DNA of 64,000 nt, taken from Burkholderia cepacia ATCC 25416. Its GTDB lineage: Bacteria > Pseudomonadota > Gammaproteobacteria > Burkholderiales > Burkholderiaceae. Shown here in pieces: positions 31,949-40,299 of the stretch. Position 1 is the first letter of the stretch, and every line of letters begins with the position of its first letter. Made by a program: the position numbers and the translations under genes. The DNA lies in assembly GCF_001411495.1 (NCBI RefSeq), contig NZ_CP012981.1, positions 2,170,001 to 2,234,000 on the forward strand. Direction: 5' to 3'. The notes below the pieces were generated by a model. That model had not been told where the DNA came from and searched no databases. It saw only the letters and a program-made list of their open reading frames with translations.

Positions 31949-32716
31949 ATGCTGCAGATGCTCGAAAAAGTCGTCGCCCACAACGGGCTCGTCGCGTCGT
32001 TCGCGCTGGTCGGCCTGATCATGTGGCTGTCGTCGATCGCGTCGCGCAAGCTCACGTTCGGCCGTGTACACGGCTCGGCGATCGCGATCGTGATCGGCCT
32101 CGTGCTCGCCTACGTCGGCGGCGCATTCACCGGCGGCGAGAAAGGGCTGGCCGACGTCAAGCTGTTCGCCGGCGTCGGCCTGATGGGCGGCGCGATGCTG
32201 CGCGATTTCGCGATCGTCGCGACCGCGTTCGAAGTGCAGCCGACCGAGGCACGCAAGGCCGGGCTCGTCGGCGTCGTGTCGCTGCTGCTCGGCACCGTGC
32301 TGCCGTTCATCGTCGGCGCGTGCATCGCGCGCGCGTTCGGCTACACCGACGCGGTCAGCATGACGACCATCGGCGCGGGCGCCGTCACCTACATCGTCGG
32401 CCCCGTGACGGGCGCGGCGATCGGCGCGAGCTCCGACGTGATCGCGCTCAGCATCGCGACGGGGCTCGTGAAGGCGATCATCGTGATGGTCGGCACGCCG
32501 GTCGCGGCCAACTTCATGGGCCTGAAGACGCCGCGTTCCGCGATGATCTTCGGTGGCCTGGCCGGCACCGTCAGCGGCGTGAGCGCGGGGCTCGCCGCGA
32601 CCGACCGCCGGCTCGTCCCGTACGGCGCATTGGTCGCGACGTTCCATACGGGCGTCGGCTGTCTGCTCGGGCCGTCGGTGCTGTTCTTCACGACGCGCGC
32701 GCTGGTCGGCGCGTAG
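31949..32716 (+). CDS. madM: Malonate transporter subunit MadM
   Basis: A 255-residue membrane protein with about seven to eight hydrophobic segments; it matches MadM, the larger subunit of the malonate symporter. The segments FTGGEKGLADVKLFAGVGLMGGAMLRDFAIVATAFE and ITYIVGPVTGAAIG, quoted in part, are typical. A strong AAGGAGG ribosome site lies 6 bases before the ATG at 31949. It is the partner of madL. A hairpin and a 134-base gap separate it from mdcA. Confidence 0.9.
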   Translation: MLQMLEKVVAHNGLVASFALVGLIMWLSSIASRKLTFGRVHGSAIAIVIGLVLAYVGGAFTGGEKGLADVKLFAGVGLMGGAMLRDFAIVATAFEVQPTEARKAGLVGVVSLLLGTVLPFIVGACIARAFGYTDAVSMTTIGAGAVTYIVGPVTGAAIGASSDVIALSIATGLVKAIIVMVGTPVAANFMGLKTPRSAMIFGGLAGTVSGVSAGLAATDRRLVPYGALVATFHTGVGCLLGPSVLFFTTRALVGA

Positions 32717-32724
32717 CGCGCTGC

Positions 32725-32752
32725 GATGCGGCCCAAGCATGCGGGCCGCATC
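32725..32752. terminator. Hairpin between madM and mdcA
   Basis: A 9-bp stem (32725-32733 with 32744-32752) with a 10-base loop lacks a T run. It may set the relative level of transporter and decarboxylase transcripts, by partial termination or RNA processing. Confidence 0.4.
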
Positions 32753-32850
32753 CATCGCGGCGTCCTCTGAGTCGCATTCGTCAACATCATCAATCGGCGG
32801 CGGCGCCAGGCTTAGAATGCCGCTGAACCATCGAAGCGGGAGAACTGTTC

Positions 32851-34497
32851 ATGACGGGATGGAATCACGCGCGGCAGGCGCGCGATGCACGCCTCGCGGC
32901 CGGTGCGCGTTTCGCGCAGGGCAAACGGGTCGATGCGCGCGACGCCGTCGCGTTGCTCGAAGCGGTGCTGCGGCCAGGCGACCGCGTGTGCCTCGAAGGC
33001 GACAACCAGAAGCAGGCCGACCTGCTCGCGACGGCGCTCGCCGACGTCGACAGCGCGAAGATTCACGACCTGCACATGGTGCAGTCGGGCGTCGTGCTGC
33101 CCGAGCATCTCGACGTGTTCGAGCGCGGCATCGCGAAGCGCCTCGACTTCGCGTATTCGGGCCCGCAGTCGCAGCGCATCGCGAAGCTGCTGTTCGGCGG
33201 CAAGATCGCGCTCGGCGCGGTGCACACCTATCTCGAGCTGTTCGCGCGCTACTTCATCGACCTCACGCCGCAGGTCGCGCTGATCGCCGCGGTCAGCGCC
33301 GACGCCGACGGCAACCTGTACACCGGCCCGAACACCGAAGACACGCCGACCGTCGTCGAGGCCACCGCGTTCAAGGACGGCATCGTGATCGCGCAGGTCG
33401 ACCGCATCGTCGACAAGGTGCCGCGCGTCGACATTCCCGGCGACCGCGTGCACTTCGTCGTCGAGGCGGGCCGGCCGTTCTACGTCGAGCCGCTGTTCAC
33501 GCGCGACCCGGCCGCGATCACCGAAACGCAGATCCTCACCGCGATGCTCGCGATCAAGGGCATCTACGAACCGTACGGCATCAAGCGCCTGAACCACGGG
33601 ATCGGCTTCAACACGGCCGCGATCGAACTGCTGCTGCCGACCTACGGCGAGAAGCTCGGGCTGAAGGGCAAGGTCTGCTCGCACTGGGCGCTCAATCCGC
33701 ACCCGACGCTGATCCCCGCGATCGAATCGGGCTGGGTCGAGCAGATCCACTGCTTCGGCTCGGAAGTCGGGATGGACGACTACATCCGCGCGCGTTCCGA
33801 CATATGGTTCACGGGCTCCGACGGGTCGCTGCGCTCGAACCGCGCGTTCTGCCAGACGGCCGGCCTCTACGCGTGCGACATGTTCATCGGCTCGACGCTG
33901 CAGATCGACCTGTCGGGCCATTCGTCGACGGTCACCGCCGAGCGCATCGCCGGTTTCGGCGGCGCGCCGAACATGGGCAGCGACGCGCGCGGCCGGCGTC
34001 ACCCGAGCGAGCCGTGGCTGAAGGCCGGCGCGGAAGCCGACCCCGATACGCCGGCGGCACTCAGGCGCGGCCGCAAGCTCGTCGTGCAGATCGGCGAGAC
34101 GTTCGGCGACAAGAACGTGCCGATGTTCGTCGAGAAACTCGACGCGCTGAAGCTCGCCGACAAGCTGCAGCTCGACCTCGCGCCGATCATGGTCTACGGC
34201 GACGACGTCACGCACATCGTCACCGAGGAGGGGATCGCGAACCTGCTGATGTGCCGCGACAAGGACGAACGCGAGCACGCGATCCGCGGCGTCGCCGGTT
34301 ATACGGAGATCGGCCGCGGCCGCGACCGGAAGATGGTCGAGCGGCTGCGCGAGCGCGGCGTGATCCGCCGTCCGGAGGATCTCGGCATCGATCCGCTCGA
34401 CGCCGATCGCCGCTGGCTCGCCGCGCGCTCGATCAAGGATCTCGTGCACTGGTCGGGCGGGCTCTATGCGCCGCCGGCCCGGTTCCGCAACTGGTGA
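32851..34497 (+). CDS. mdcA: Malonate decarboxylase alpha subunit
   Basis: A 548-residue acetyl-S-ACP:malonate ACP transferase. It swaps the acetyl group on the acyl carrier MdcC for malonate, the first step of biotin-independent malonate decarboxylation. Length and sequence (NTEDTPTVVEATAFKDGIVIAQVDRIVDKVPRVD and RLNHGIGFNTAAIELLLP regions) match MdcA throughout, and it belongs to the CoA-transferase-like superfamily. GGGAG lies 9-13 bases before the ATG. It starts the catalytic part of the operon. Confidence 0.95.
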   Translation: MTGWNHARQARDARLAAGARFAQGKRVDARDAVALLEAVLRPGDRVCLEGDNQKQADLLATALADVDSAKIHDLHMVQSGVVLPEHLDVFERGIAKRLDFAYSGPQSQRIAKLLFGGKIALGAVHTYLELFARYFIDLTPQVALIAAVSADADGNLYTGPNTEDTPTVVEATAFKDGIVIAQVDRIVDKVPRVDIPGDRVHFVVEAGRPFYVEPLFTRDPAAITETQILTAMLAIKGIYEPYGIKRLNHGIGFNTAAIELLLPTYGEKLGLKGKVCSHWALNPHPTLIPAIESGWVEQIHCFGSEVGMDDYIRARSDIWFTGSDGSLRSNRAFCQTAGLYACDMFIGSTLQIDLSGHSSTVTAERIAGFGGAPNMGSDARGRRHPSEPWLKAGAEADPDTPAALRRGRKLVVQIGETFGDKNVPMFVEKLDALKLADKLQLDLAPIMVYGDDVTHIVTEEGIANLLMCRDKDEREHAIRGVAGYTEIGRGRDRKMVERLRERGVIRRPEDLGIDPLDADRRWLAARSIKDLVHWSGGLYAPPARFRNW

Positions 34498-34507
34498 GGA
34501 AGAGGGC

Positions 34508-34822
34508 ATGGAACAGTTGAACTATCGCTTCACCGCGCGCGAGCGCGCGAAGGGCGAGCAGGCCGCGGCGCTCGTCGGCGTGGTGGCATCCGGCAATCTC
34601 GAGGTGCTCGTCGAGCGCGTGCTGCCGGGCAACGAATGCGAGATCGACATCCGCACCGCGGCGGTCGGTTTCGGTGCGGTGTGGCAGGCCGTCGTCACGG
34701 ATTTCGTCGAGCGGCGCACGCCGGGCGGCCTGAAGCTGTCGATCAACGACGGCGGCGCGCGGCCCGACATGGTGTCGCTGCGGCTCGCGCAGGCCGTGCG
34801 CGCGATCGAGGGGGACGCATGA
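34508..34822 (+). CDS. mdcC: Malonate decarboxylase acyl carrier protein (delta subunit)
   Basis: A 104-residue carrier that bears 2'-(5''-triphosphoribosyl)-3'-dephospho-CoA instead of phosphopantetheine. The attachment serine is probably Ser28 in VASGNLEVL, equivalent to Ser25 of the Klebsiella protein. It carries the malonyl and acetyl thioesters between MdcA, MdcD/E and MdcH. It starts 10 bases after mdcA and its TGA overlaps the mdcD ATG (ATGA). Confidence 0.93.
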   Translation: MEQLNYRFTARERAKGEQAAALVGVVASGNLEVLVERVLPGNECEIDIRTAAVGFGAVWQAVVTDFVERRTPGGLKLSINDGGARPDMVSLRLAQAVRAIEGDA

Positions 34823-35754
34823 TGAACGACGCGATCCACGACACGCCCGCGTTCGTCGCGAATGGGGCGAGCTGGTACGAAGCGTCGGCGCGGCAGCGCG
34901 TCGACGGGCTGCTCGACGCGGGCAGCTTCGACGAATTCCTCGGGCCGGCCGAACGCGTGACGAGCCCGCACTTGCCGCTGTTCGACCTGCCGCAGCAGTT
35001 CGACGACGGGATGGTGGTCGGCCACGGCCGGCTCGACGGGCAGCCGGTGTTCGTCGCGGCGCAGGAAGGCCGCTTCATGGGCGGGGCGTTCGGCGAAGTG
35101 CACGGCGCGAAGCTCACCGGGCTGCTGCGCGCCGCGCGCGAAGTCGGCAAGCCGGTGCTGATCCTGTTCGATACGGGGGGCGTGCGGCTGCAGGAGGCGA
35201 ACGCGGGCGAACTCGCGATTGCCGAGATCATGCGCGCGCTCGTCGAAGCGCGTGCGGCCGGCGTGCCGGTGATCGGGCTGATCGGCGGGCGCGCGGGCTG
35301 CTACGGCGGCGGCGGGTTGCTCGCCGCGTGCTGCTCGGCGCTTGCGGTGTCGGAGCAGGGCCGTATCAGCGTGTCGGGCCCCGAGGTGATCGAAACCAAT
35401 CGCGGCGTCGAGGAGTTCGATTCGAAGGACCGCGCGCTGATCTGGCGCACGATGGGCGGCAAGCACCGGCGGCTGATCGGCGGCGCGGACCGCTACGTGG
35501 CCGATACGCCGGACGCATTCCGCGCGGCGGCGCTCGAGCTGATCGGGCGTGCTCCGACGTTCGATGCGGCGATGCTGCGTGCCGAGCAGGCGCGTCTCGA
35601 GGCGCGTGTCGAACGGTTCGGCGCATGCCACGATGCGCTCGACGTCTGGCGCACGCTCGGGGCCGACAAGCCGGAAGCGATTCCGGGCATGCCCGACGAC
35701 ACGTTCGCGTCGCTCGCGGATCAATTGCAGGAGAGCACGCATGACGCTCGATGA
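34819..35754 (+). CDS. mdcD: Malonate decarboxylase beta subunit
   Basis: A 311-residue crotonase-fold subunit of the malonyl-S-ACP decarboxylase, which acts with MdcE. The carboxyltransferase-like core is visible in FMGGAFGEVHGAKLTGLL and LFDTGGVRLQEAN, and GGRAGCYGGGGLLAACC supplies the oxyanion-hole glycines. It yields acetyl-S-ACP and CO2. The start overlaps mdcC by 4 bases (ATGA), and the gene overlaps mdcE by 14 bases at its end, which signals coupled translation of the two partner subunits. Confidence 0.95.
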   Translation: MMNDAIHDTPAFVANGASWYEASARQRVDGLLDAGSFDEFLGPAERVTSPHLPLFDLPQQFDDGMVVGHGRLDGQPVFVAAQEGRFMGGAFGEVHGAKLTGLLRAAREVGKPVLILFDTGGVRLQEANAGELAIAEIMRALVEARAAGVPVIGLIGGRAGCYGGGGLLAACCSALAVSEQGRISVSGPEVIETNRGVEEFDSKDRALIWRTMGGKHRRLIGGADRYVADTPDAFRAAALELIGRAPTFDAAMLRAEQARLEARVERFGACHDALDVWRTLGADKPEAIPGMPDDTFASLADQLQESTHDAR

Positions 35755-36448
35755 AGTGCTGAACGCCTTGTTTCCCCAGGGCCATTCGATCGCCCGCACT
35801 GGCGGCCTGCTGACGGGGCATGCGGAACTGGCCGGTACACGCGTCGACGTGATCGGCGTCGCCGACCGCTTGCCGTTCGGCATCGACGAGGCGCTGACGC
35901 TCGCGGCCCGCGTGCTCGACACGATCGCGCGCGGCGGCGACACGCCGATCCTCGTGCTCGTCGACAGCGACAGCCAGCGGATGAGCAAGCGCGACGAACT
36001 GCTCGGCCTGAACGAGGGGCTGTCGCATCTCGCGAAGTGCCTGATGCACGCGGATCTCGCCGGGCACCGGACGATCGGCGTGCTGTACGGCCACACGGCC
36101 GCCGGCGCGTTCATCGCGACCGCGCTCGCGACGCGCACGCTGCTTGCGGTGCCGGGCGCCGAACCGGAAGTGATGGACCTGCCGTCGATGTCGCGCGTGA
36201 CCAAGCTGCCGATCGACGTGCTGAAGGAGATGGCGCGCTCGACGCCGGTGTTCGCGCCGGGGCTCGACAATCTCGTGACGATGGGCGCCGTCGACGCCGT
36301 GCTCGATCCGGCCCGCGCGCTCGACGCGCAGGTCGGTGAATGGCTCGGCAAGCCGGCCGAGCGCGTCGACCGGCGCGCTGCGCGCGGCCGGCCGGTGGCT
36401 GCCGATGTCGCGCGGCGTGTCGAGGCGCTCGCGCGTGCCGCGCACTGA
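35741..36448 (+). CDS. mdcE: Malonate decarboxylase gamma subunit
   Basis: A 235-residue second crotonase-fold subunit; with MdcD it forms the decarboxylase. Family features include RGGDTPILVLVDSDSQRMSKRDELLG and GHTAAGAFIATALAT, the latter lining the active site at the subunit interface. The ATG at 35741 lies within the mdcD end (14-base overlap), preceded by GGAGAG. It is followed by mdcG with one base between the stop and the next ATG. Confidence 0.93.
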   Translation: MTLDEVLNALFPQGHSIARTGGLLTGHAELAGTRVDVIGVADRLPFGIDEALTLAARVLDTIARGGDTPILVLVDSDSQRMSKRDELLGLNEGLSHLAKCLMHADLAGHRTIGVLYGHTAAGAFIATALATRTLLAVPGAEPEVMDLPSMSRVTKLPIDVLKEMARSTPVFAPGLDNLVTMGAVDAVLDPARALDAQVGEWLGKPAERVDRRAARGRPVAADVARRVEALARAAH

Positions 36449-36449
36449 G

Positions 36450-37103
36450 ATGCCGCTGCGCCGCCACACGCTCGTCACGTTGACGGCGGCAGGGTGGGGC
36501 GCGGCATTCGCGCGCGATCCCGCGCTCGCCGCCGATCCGCTCGTGCAGGCGTGGGCCGCGCGCGGCCGGCCGCTGATCGTGCGCCGCGCGTCGCCCGACG
36601 AGGCCGATGCCGGCCGCGTGCCGCTCGGCCTGCCGCTGCCGCCGTCCGCGGGCAAGCGGCGCATCGCGTTGAACGCAGCGGCCGATGCGCTCGCGACGGT
36701 CGGCCCGCTGCCCACGTTGTCCGACGTGCTCGCGGCCGCGCCCGACGCATGGCGCGCACCGTTGCGCGAGCTCGATGCGCTCGGCGCGCGGTGCGGCGTG
36801 CAGGGCCGCGTGTTCGGCAGCCTCGCATGGCAGGCGCTGACGGGCGAGCCGTACCTGGGCGAGTCGTCTGACCTCGACATCGTGTTCCCGCTACCGGAAG
36901 CCGCATCGATCGCGCCGCTGCTCGACGGCCTCGCGGCGATCGACGGGCGCGCGCCCATGCGCATCGACGGCGAACTGCTGCGCAACGACGGCGCGGGCGT
37001 CAACTGGCGCGAACTGCATGCGCGGCAGCCTGAAGTCGCGGTCAAGACGGCGATCGCCGTCGAACTGATGCCGGTCGACGCCTTCACCGGGGGCGCGCGA
37101 TGA
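36450..37103 (+). CDS. mdcG: Phosphoribosyl-dephospho-CoA transferase (MdcC holo-synthase)
   Basis: A 217-residue nucleotidyltransferase that attaches the prosthetic group made by MdcB to apo-MdcC. The nucleotidyltransferase motif GS-n-DxD is visible as Gly123-Ser124 and Asp141-x-Asp143 (ESSDLDIVF), whose aspartates are catalytic in the family. A GTG five codons upstream (36435) is an alternative start that would overlap mdcE. Its stop overlaps the mdcB ATG by 4 bases. Confidence 0.92.
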   Translation: MPLRRHTLVTLTAAGWGAAFARDPALAADPLVQAWAARGRPLIVRRASPDEADAGRVPLGLPLPPSAGKRRIALNAAADALATVGPLPTLSDVLAAAPDAWRAPLRELDALGARCGVQGRVFGSLAWQALTGEPYLGESSDLDIVFPLPEAASIAPLLDGLAAIDGRAPMRIDGELLRNDGAGVNWRELHARQPEVAVKTAIAVELMPVDAFTGGAR

Positions 37104-37966
37104 GTGCATGGGCCGCCTGCCGCATACCGGCGCCGTCCGAAGCCGGGCGCATCGCCGAACTGGCCGAGCGCAGCCTCGTGCTCGAGATCGAGACCTATCC
37201 GAAGCCGGGGCTCGTCAGTCACGTCGACACCGGCAGTCACACCGACATGGATGCCGCGACGTTCACGCGTAGCGCCGCCGTGCTGCGGCCTTACTTCGCG
37301 GAACTGGCCGACGCAGGCGCGCGCGATGCGGACATGGCCGTGCTGCGCAAGATCGGCCTGCGTGCCGAGCACGCGATGCTCGCCGCGACGGGCGGCGTCA
37401 ACACGCATCGCGGCGCGATCTTCGGGCTCGGGCTGCTGTGCGCGGCGGCGGGCCGGCGTGCGACGCCGGGCGCCGTGCCGGGCGGGACGACGCTCGGCGC
37501 GTTCGTCTCCCGCCGCTGGGGCGCCGATATCCTCGGCGGCCCGCGCCTGCCCGACAGCCACGGCGAACGCGCGAGCCGCCGCTACGGCGTCGGCGGCGCG
37601 CGCCGCGAGGCGGCCGACGGTTTCACGACCGTCTATGCGGTCGGGCTGCCCGCGCTGCGTCGCGCGCGGCGCGACCTGCCCGGCGACCCGGAAGCGGCGC
37701 GCGTCGACGCGTGCTTCGCGCTGATCGCCGCGCTCGACGATACGAACCTGCTGCACCGGGGCGGGCAGGACGGCCTCGAATTCGCGCAAGCGGCCGCACG
37801 CGCGTTCGTCGCACGCGGCGGCGTGCGGGCGCGCGACTGGCGGCTACGCGCGGCCGCCGTGCATCGTGCGTTCGTCGCGCGCCGGCTGAGCCCGGGCGGC
37901 GCGGCTGACCTGCTTGCGATGAGCGTCTTCGTCGATGCGCTCGAAGCCGACGGAGGCGCGCGATGA
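37100..37966 (+). CDS. mdcB: Triphosphoribosyl-dephospho-CoA synthase
   Basis: A 288-residue enzyme of the CitG/MdcB family, which makes 2'-(5''-triphosphoribosyl)-3'-dephospho-CoA from ATP and dephospho-CoA. ETYPKPGLVSHVDTGSHTDMD and GVNTHRGAIFGLGLL are the most conserved stretches, and DDTNLLHRGG follows. It prepares the cofactor used by MdcG. ATGA overlaps at both ends show tight coupling with mdcG and mdcH. Confidence 0.93.
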   Translation: MSAWAACRIPAPSEAGRIAELAERSLVLEIETYPKPGLVSHVDTGSHTDMDAATFTRSAAVLRPYFAELADAGARDADMAVLRKIGLRAEHAMLAATGGVNTHRGAIFGLGLLCAAAGRRATPGAVPGGTTLGAFVSRRWGADILGGPRLPDSHGERASRRYGVGGARREAADGFTTVYAVGLPALRRARRDLPGDPEAARVDACFALIAALDDTNLLHRGGQDGLEFAQAAARAFVARGGVRARDWRLRAAAVHRAFVARRLSPGGAADLLAMSVFVDALEADGGAR

Positions 37967-38895
37967 CGCTGGCCATCCTCTGTTCGGGACAGGGCGCGCA
38001 GCGCGCCGACATGTTCGACCTGACCGGCACCGCGCCGCAGGCCGACGCGCTGTTCGCCCACGCCGGCCGGCTGCTCGGCGACGATCCGCGCGCGTGGGTG
38101 CGGCACGCCGGGCCGGACGCGCTGCGTGAAAACCGTGCCGCGCAGATCCTCTGCACGCTCCAGGCGCTCGCGGCGGCCGCGCTGCTCGACGCGGTGTGGC
38201 CGCGCCGGCGCTGCGTCGCCGGCTACAGCGTCGGCGAAGTCGCGTCGTGGAGCGTCGCGGGGATGATCGAGCCGGACGCCGCGCTCGACCTGGCCGACGC
38301 GCGTGCGCGTGCCATGGATGCCGCGAGCGGCGGCGACGAGCGGATGGTGTTCGTGCGCGGCCTGACGCGCGCTCGGCTTGCGCGATTGTGCGACGGCCGC
38401 GACGCGGCGATCGCGATCGCGAACCCGGGCGACGCGTTCGTGGTCGCGGGGCGCCAGCCCGATGTCGATGCGGTGGCCGACGACGCGTCGCGCGACGGTG
38501 CGCTGCGCGTCGCGCCCGTCTGCGTGCGGATCGCGTCGCACACGCGCCGGCTCGCCGCGGCCGTGCCGGTGTTTCGCGCGTCGCTCGCCGCCGCTCACGT
38601 GCGGCGGCCGCTGCCCGGCACGCGGCTCTTTTCGGGTATCGACGGCGCGTCGGTGCTCGACGTCGACGCGGGACTCGACAAGCTGGCCCGGCAGATCGCG
38701 GAGCCGGTCGAGTGGGCGGCCTGTCTTGCCGCGTGCGTGGAGGCCGGTGCGACCGCGTTCCTCGAGCTCGGCCCCGGCCGCGCACTGGCCGAGATGGCCG
38801 GTAGCGCATATCCCGCGCTGCCGGCGCGCAGCCTCGCGGATTTCCGTTCCGTCGACGGCGTCACGAGCTGGCTCGCGCGTGTCGCGGCGGGCTGA
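37963..38895 (+). CDS. mdcH: Malonyl-CoA:ACP transacylase of the malonate decarboxylase
   Basis: A 310-residue acyltransferase of the FabD family, with nucleophile Ser89 in GYSVGE (GxSxG) and the LCSGQGAQ N-terminus. The family arginine and histidine stretches are present. MdcH loads holo-MdcC with malonyl from malonyl-CoA to start the catalytic cycle. It overlaps mdcB by 4 bases and is the last gene of the operon. The GQ-like N-terminus separates it from FabD of fatty acid synthesis only in detail; context decides. Confidence 0.92.
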   Translation: MTLAILCSGQGAQRADMFDLTGTAPQADALFAHAGRLLGDDPRAWVRHAGPDALRENRAAQILCTLQALAAAALLDAVWPRRRCVAGYSVGEVASWSVAGMIEPDAALDLADARARAMDAASGGDERMVFVRGLTRARLARLCDGRDAAIAIANPGDAFVVAGRQPDVDAVADDASRDGALRVAPVCVRIASHTRRLAAAVPVFRASLAAAHVRRPLPGTRLFSGIDGASVLDVDAGLDKLARQIAEPVEWAACLAACVEAGATAFLELGPGRALAEMAGSAYPALPARSLADFRSVDGVTSWLARVAAG

Positions 38896-38944
38896 TCGAC
38901 GGCCCGGAAGCCCCTCGCCGGAGTCGCCTTTCGCACTGTGTGTT

Positions 38945-38974
38945 GCGCCGGCGCAGCAGCCTTGCAGCCGGCGC
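38945..38974 (+). terminator. Hairpin after mdcH
   Basis: An 8-bp G+C stem (GCGCCGGC at 38945-38952 with 38967-38974), flanked by outer TGTG/CACA pairs, follows the mdc operon but lacks a T run. Possibly a weak or Rho-assisted end. Confidence 0.4.
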
Positions 38975-39012
38975 TTGCCACACGAATTGGCGTCGCTAAA
39001 ATGGCGCCCGCC

Positions 39013-39522
39013 ATGAGACCAGCCGCCTTCCTTCTCGCCGCGCTCTGCTGCGCGGCGAGCGCCCACGCCAGCCAGATTCCGTCCGACGCCGCATCGGTCG
39101 GCACATACTTTTCGTATGACAATGCGGCGGCCGACGCGACCGTCGACCTGATCGAGCAGGCGCAGCGTCGCGTGTTGCTGGCCGGCTATACGCACGTGCC
39201 GCCGGCGGTCGCGAGCGCGCTGCGCGCGGCCCGCTCGCGCGGGATCGAGGTGCGTGTCGTGCTCGTGCGTTCGCCGCACGCGGGCCGGTACAGCGGCGCG
39301 GGCTATCTGAAAGCGTCGGGTATCGACGTGGCGATCGAGTCGCGGCACGGCGATCCCGCGCCGCGCTTCGTGATCGTGGACGACAGCGTCGCGCTGACGA
39401 CGCTCTCCGAAGGGGCGGCTGCGCATGCGGAAACGGTGAACGTGTTCCAGCGCGCGCCCGAGCTCGCGCAATCCTATGCGCAGTCGTTCTGGCGGCTGTA
39501 CCGGCAGGCCGGCGGCCTCTGA
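39013..39522 (+). CDS. Secreted PLD-superfamily protein with degenerate HKD site
   Basis: A 169-residue protein (ATG 39013; another ATG at 39001 is possible) with a signal peptide ending in AHA, then a single phospholipase-D-like nuclease domain: YFSYDNAAADATVDLIEQAQ and RVVLVRS with the fold's strands are recognisable, as in small Nuc-type nucleases. The catalytic HxKxxxxD motif, however, reads APRFVIVDD at its expected place; histidine and lysine are replaced by Ala and Arg, so hydrolytic activity is doubtful. It is not part of the mdc operon by sequence, though it follows it by about 120 bases. Confidence 0.65.
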   Translation: MRPAAFLLAALCCAASAHASQIPSDAASVGTYFSYDNAAADATVDLIEQAQRRVLLAGYTHVPPAVASALRAARSRGIEVRVVLVRSPHAGRYSGAGYLKASGIDVAIESRHGDPAPRFVIVDDSVALTTLSEGAAAHAETVNVFQRAPELAQSYAQSFWRLYRQAGGL

Positions 39523-39647
39523 CCCTTTCCTTCGGTGCCCCGCGCGCCGGTGTGACCCTGCTTGCATCGGCGCTGCCGATGAACCATGCTCGTTGACAGG
39601 CGCCGACGCGGGTTTCGCGCCTCCGGCGCAACGGCAGGGAGCCGAAC

Positions 39648-40292
39648 GTGTTCGAGTGTTTTGCCGATCGTACCGATGCCGGCTGCCAGCTGGCCGGCGC
39701 GTTGCGCGATTATGCGGGCCGCGGCAATGTCGTCGTGCTCGCCTTGCCGCGCGGCGGTGTGCCCGTCGCGTATCCGGTCGCCCGCGCGCTGCACGCGCCG
39801 CTCGACGTGCTGGTCGTACGCAAGCTCGGCGTGCCGTCCGATCCCGAGCTCGCGATGGGCGCGATCGCGACGGGCGGTGCGATTCATCTGCAGCGTTCGG
39901 TGCTCCGCTCGATGGGCGTGTCCGACGCGCAGCTCGCCGATGTGATCGCGCGCGAGACGGTCGAACTGTATCGCCGCGAGGCGCTGTATCGCGGTGCCGC
40001 GCCGCCGCTGCCGGTCGAGGGCCGCATTGCGATCGTCGTCGACGACGGCGTCGCGACCGGCGCGTCGATGCGCGTCGCGCTGCAGACGTTGCGCGAGCGT
40101 CACCCGGCGCGCATCGTCGCGGCTGCACCGGTCGCGCCAGCGGGTGCGCGGCACGCGTTCGACGATCTGGTCGATGCGTTCGTCACGGTGTGGCAGCCGC
40201 TGCCGTTCTTCGGGATCAGCCAGTTCTACGCGCGCTTCGAGCAGACGAGCGACGACGAGGTACGCGCGTTGCTCGACGCGGCCCGGCCCTGA
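39648..40292 (+). CDS. Orphan phosphoribosyltransferase-domain protein
   Basis: A 214-residue PRTase-fold protein. The PRPP-binding signature is VVDDGVATGASM (residues 130-141), with the hydrophobic-hydrophobic-D-D start and T-G-x-S/T end, and PRGGVPVAYPVARAL forms an early loop. Such proteins next to PHB and stress genes in Burkholderia are annotated only as phosphoribosyltransferase; the substrate is unknown. The GTG at 39648 is used because AGGGAGCC lies 6 bases upstream. It converges with phaZ. Confidence 0.85.
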   Translation: MFECFADRTDAGCQLAGALRDYAGRGNVVVLALPRGGVPVAYPVARALHAPLDVLVVRKLGVPSDPELAMGAIATGGAIHLQRSVLRSMGVSDAQLADVIARETVELYRREALYRGAAPPLPVEGRIAIVVDDGVATGASMRVALQTLRERHPARIVAAAPVAPAGARHAFDDLVDAFVTVWQPLPFFGISQFYARFEQTSDDEVRALLDAARP

Positions 40293-40299
40293 CGCGGCA

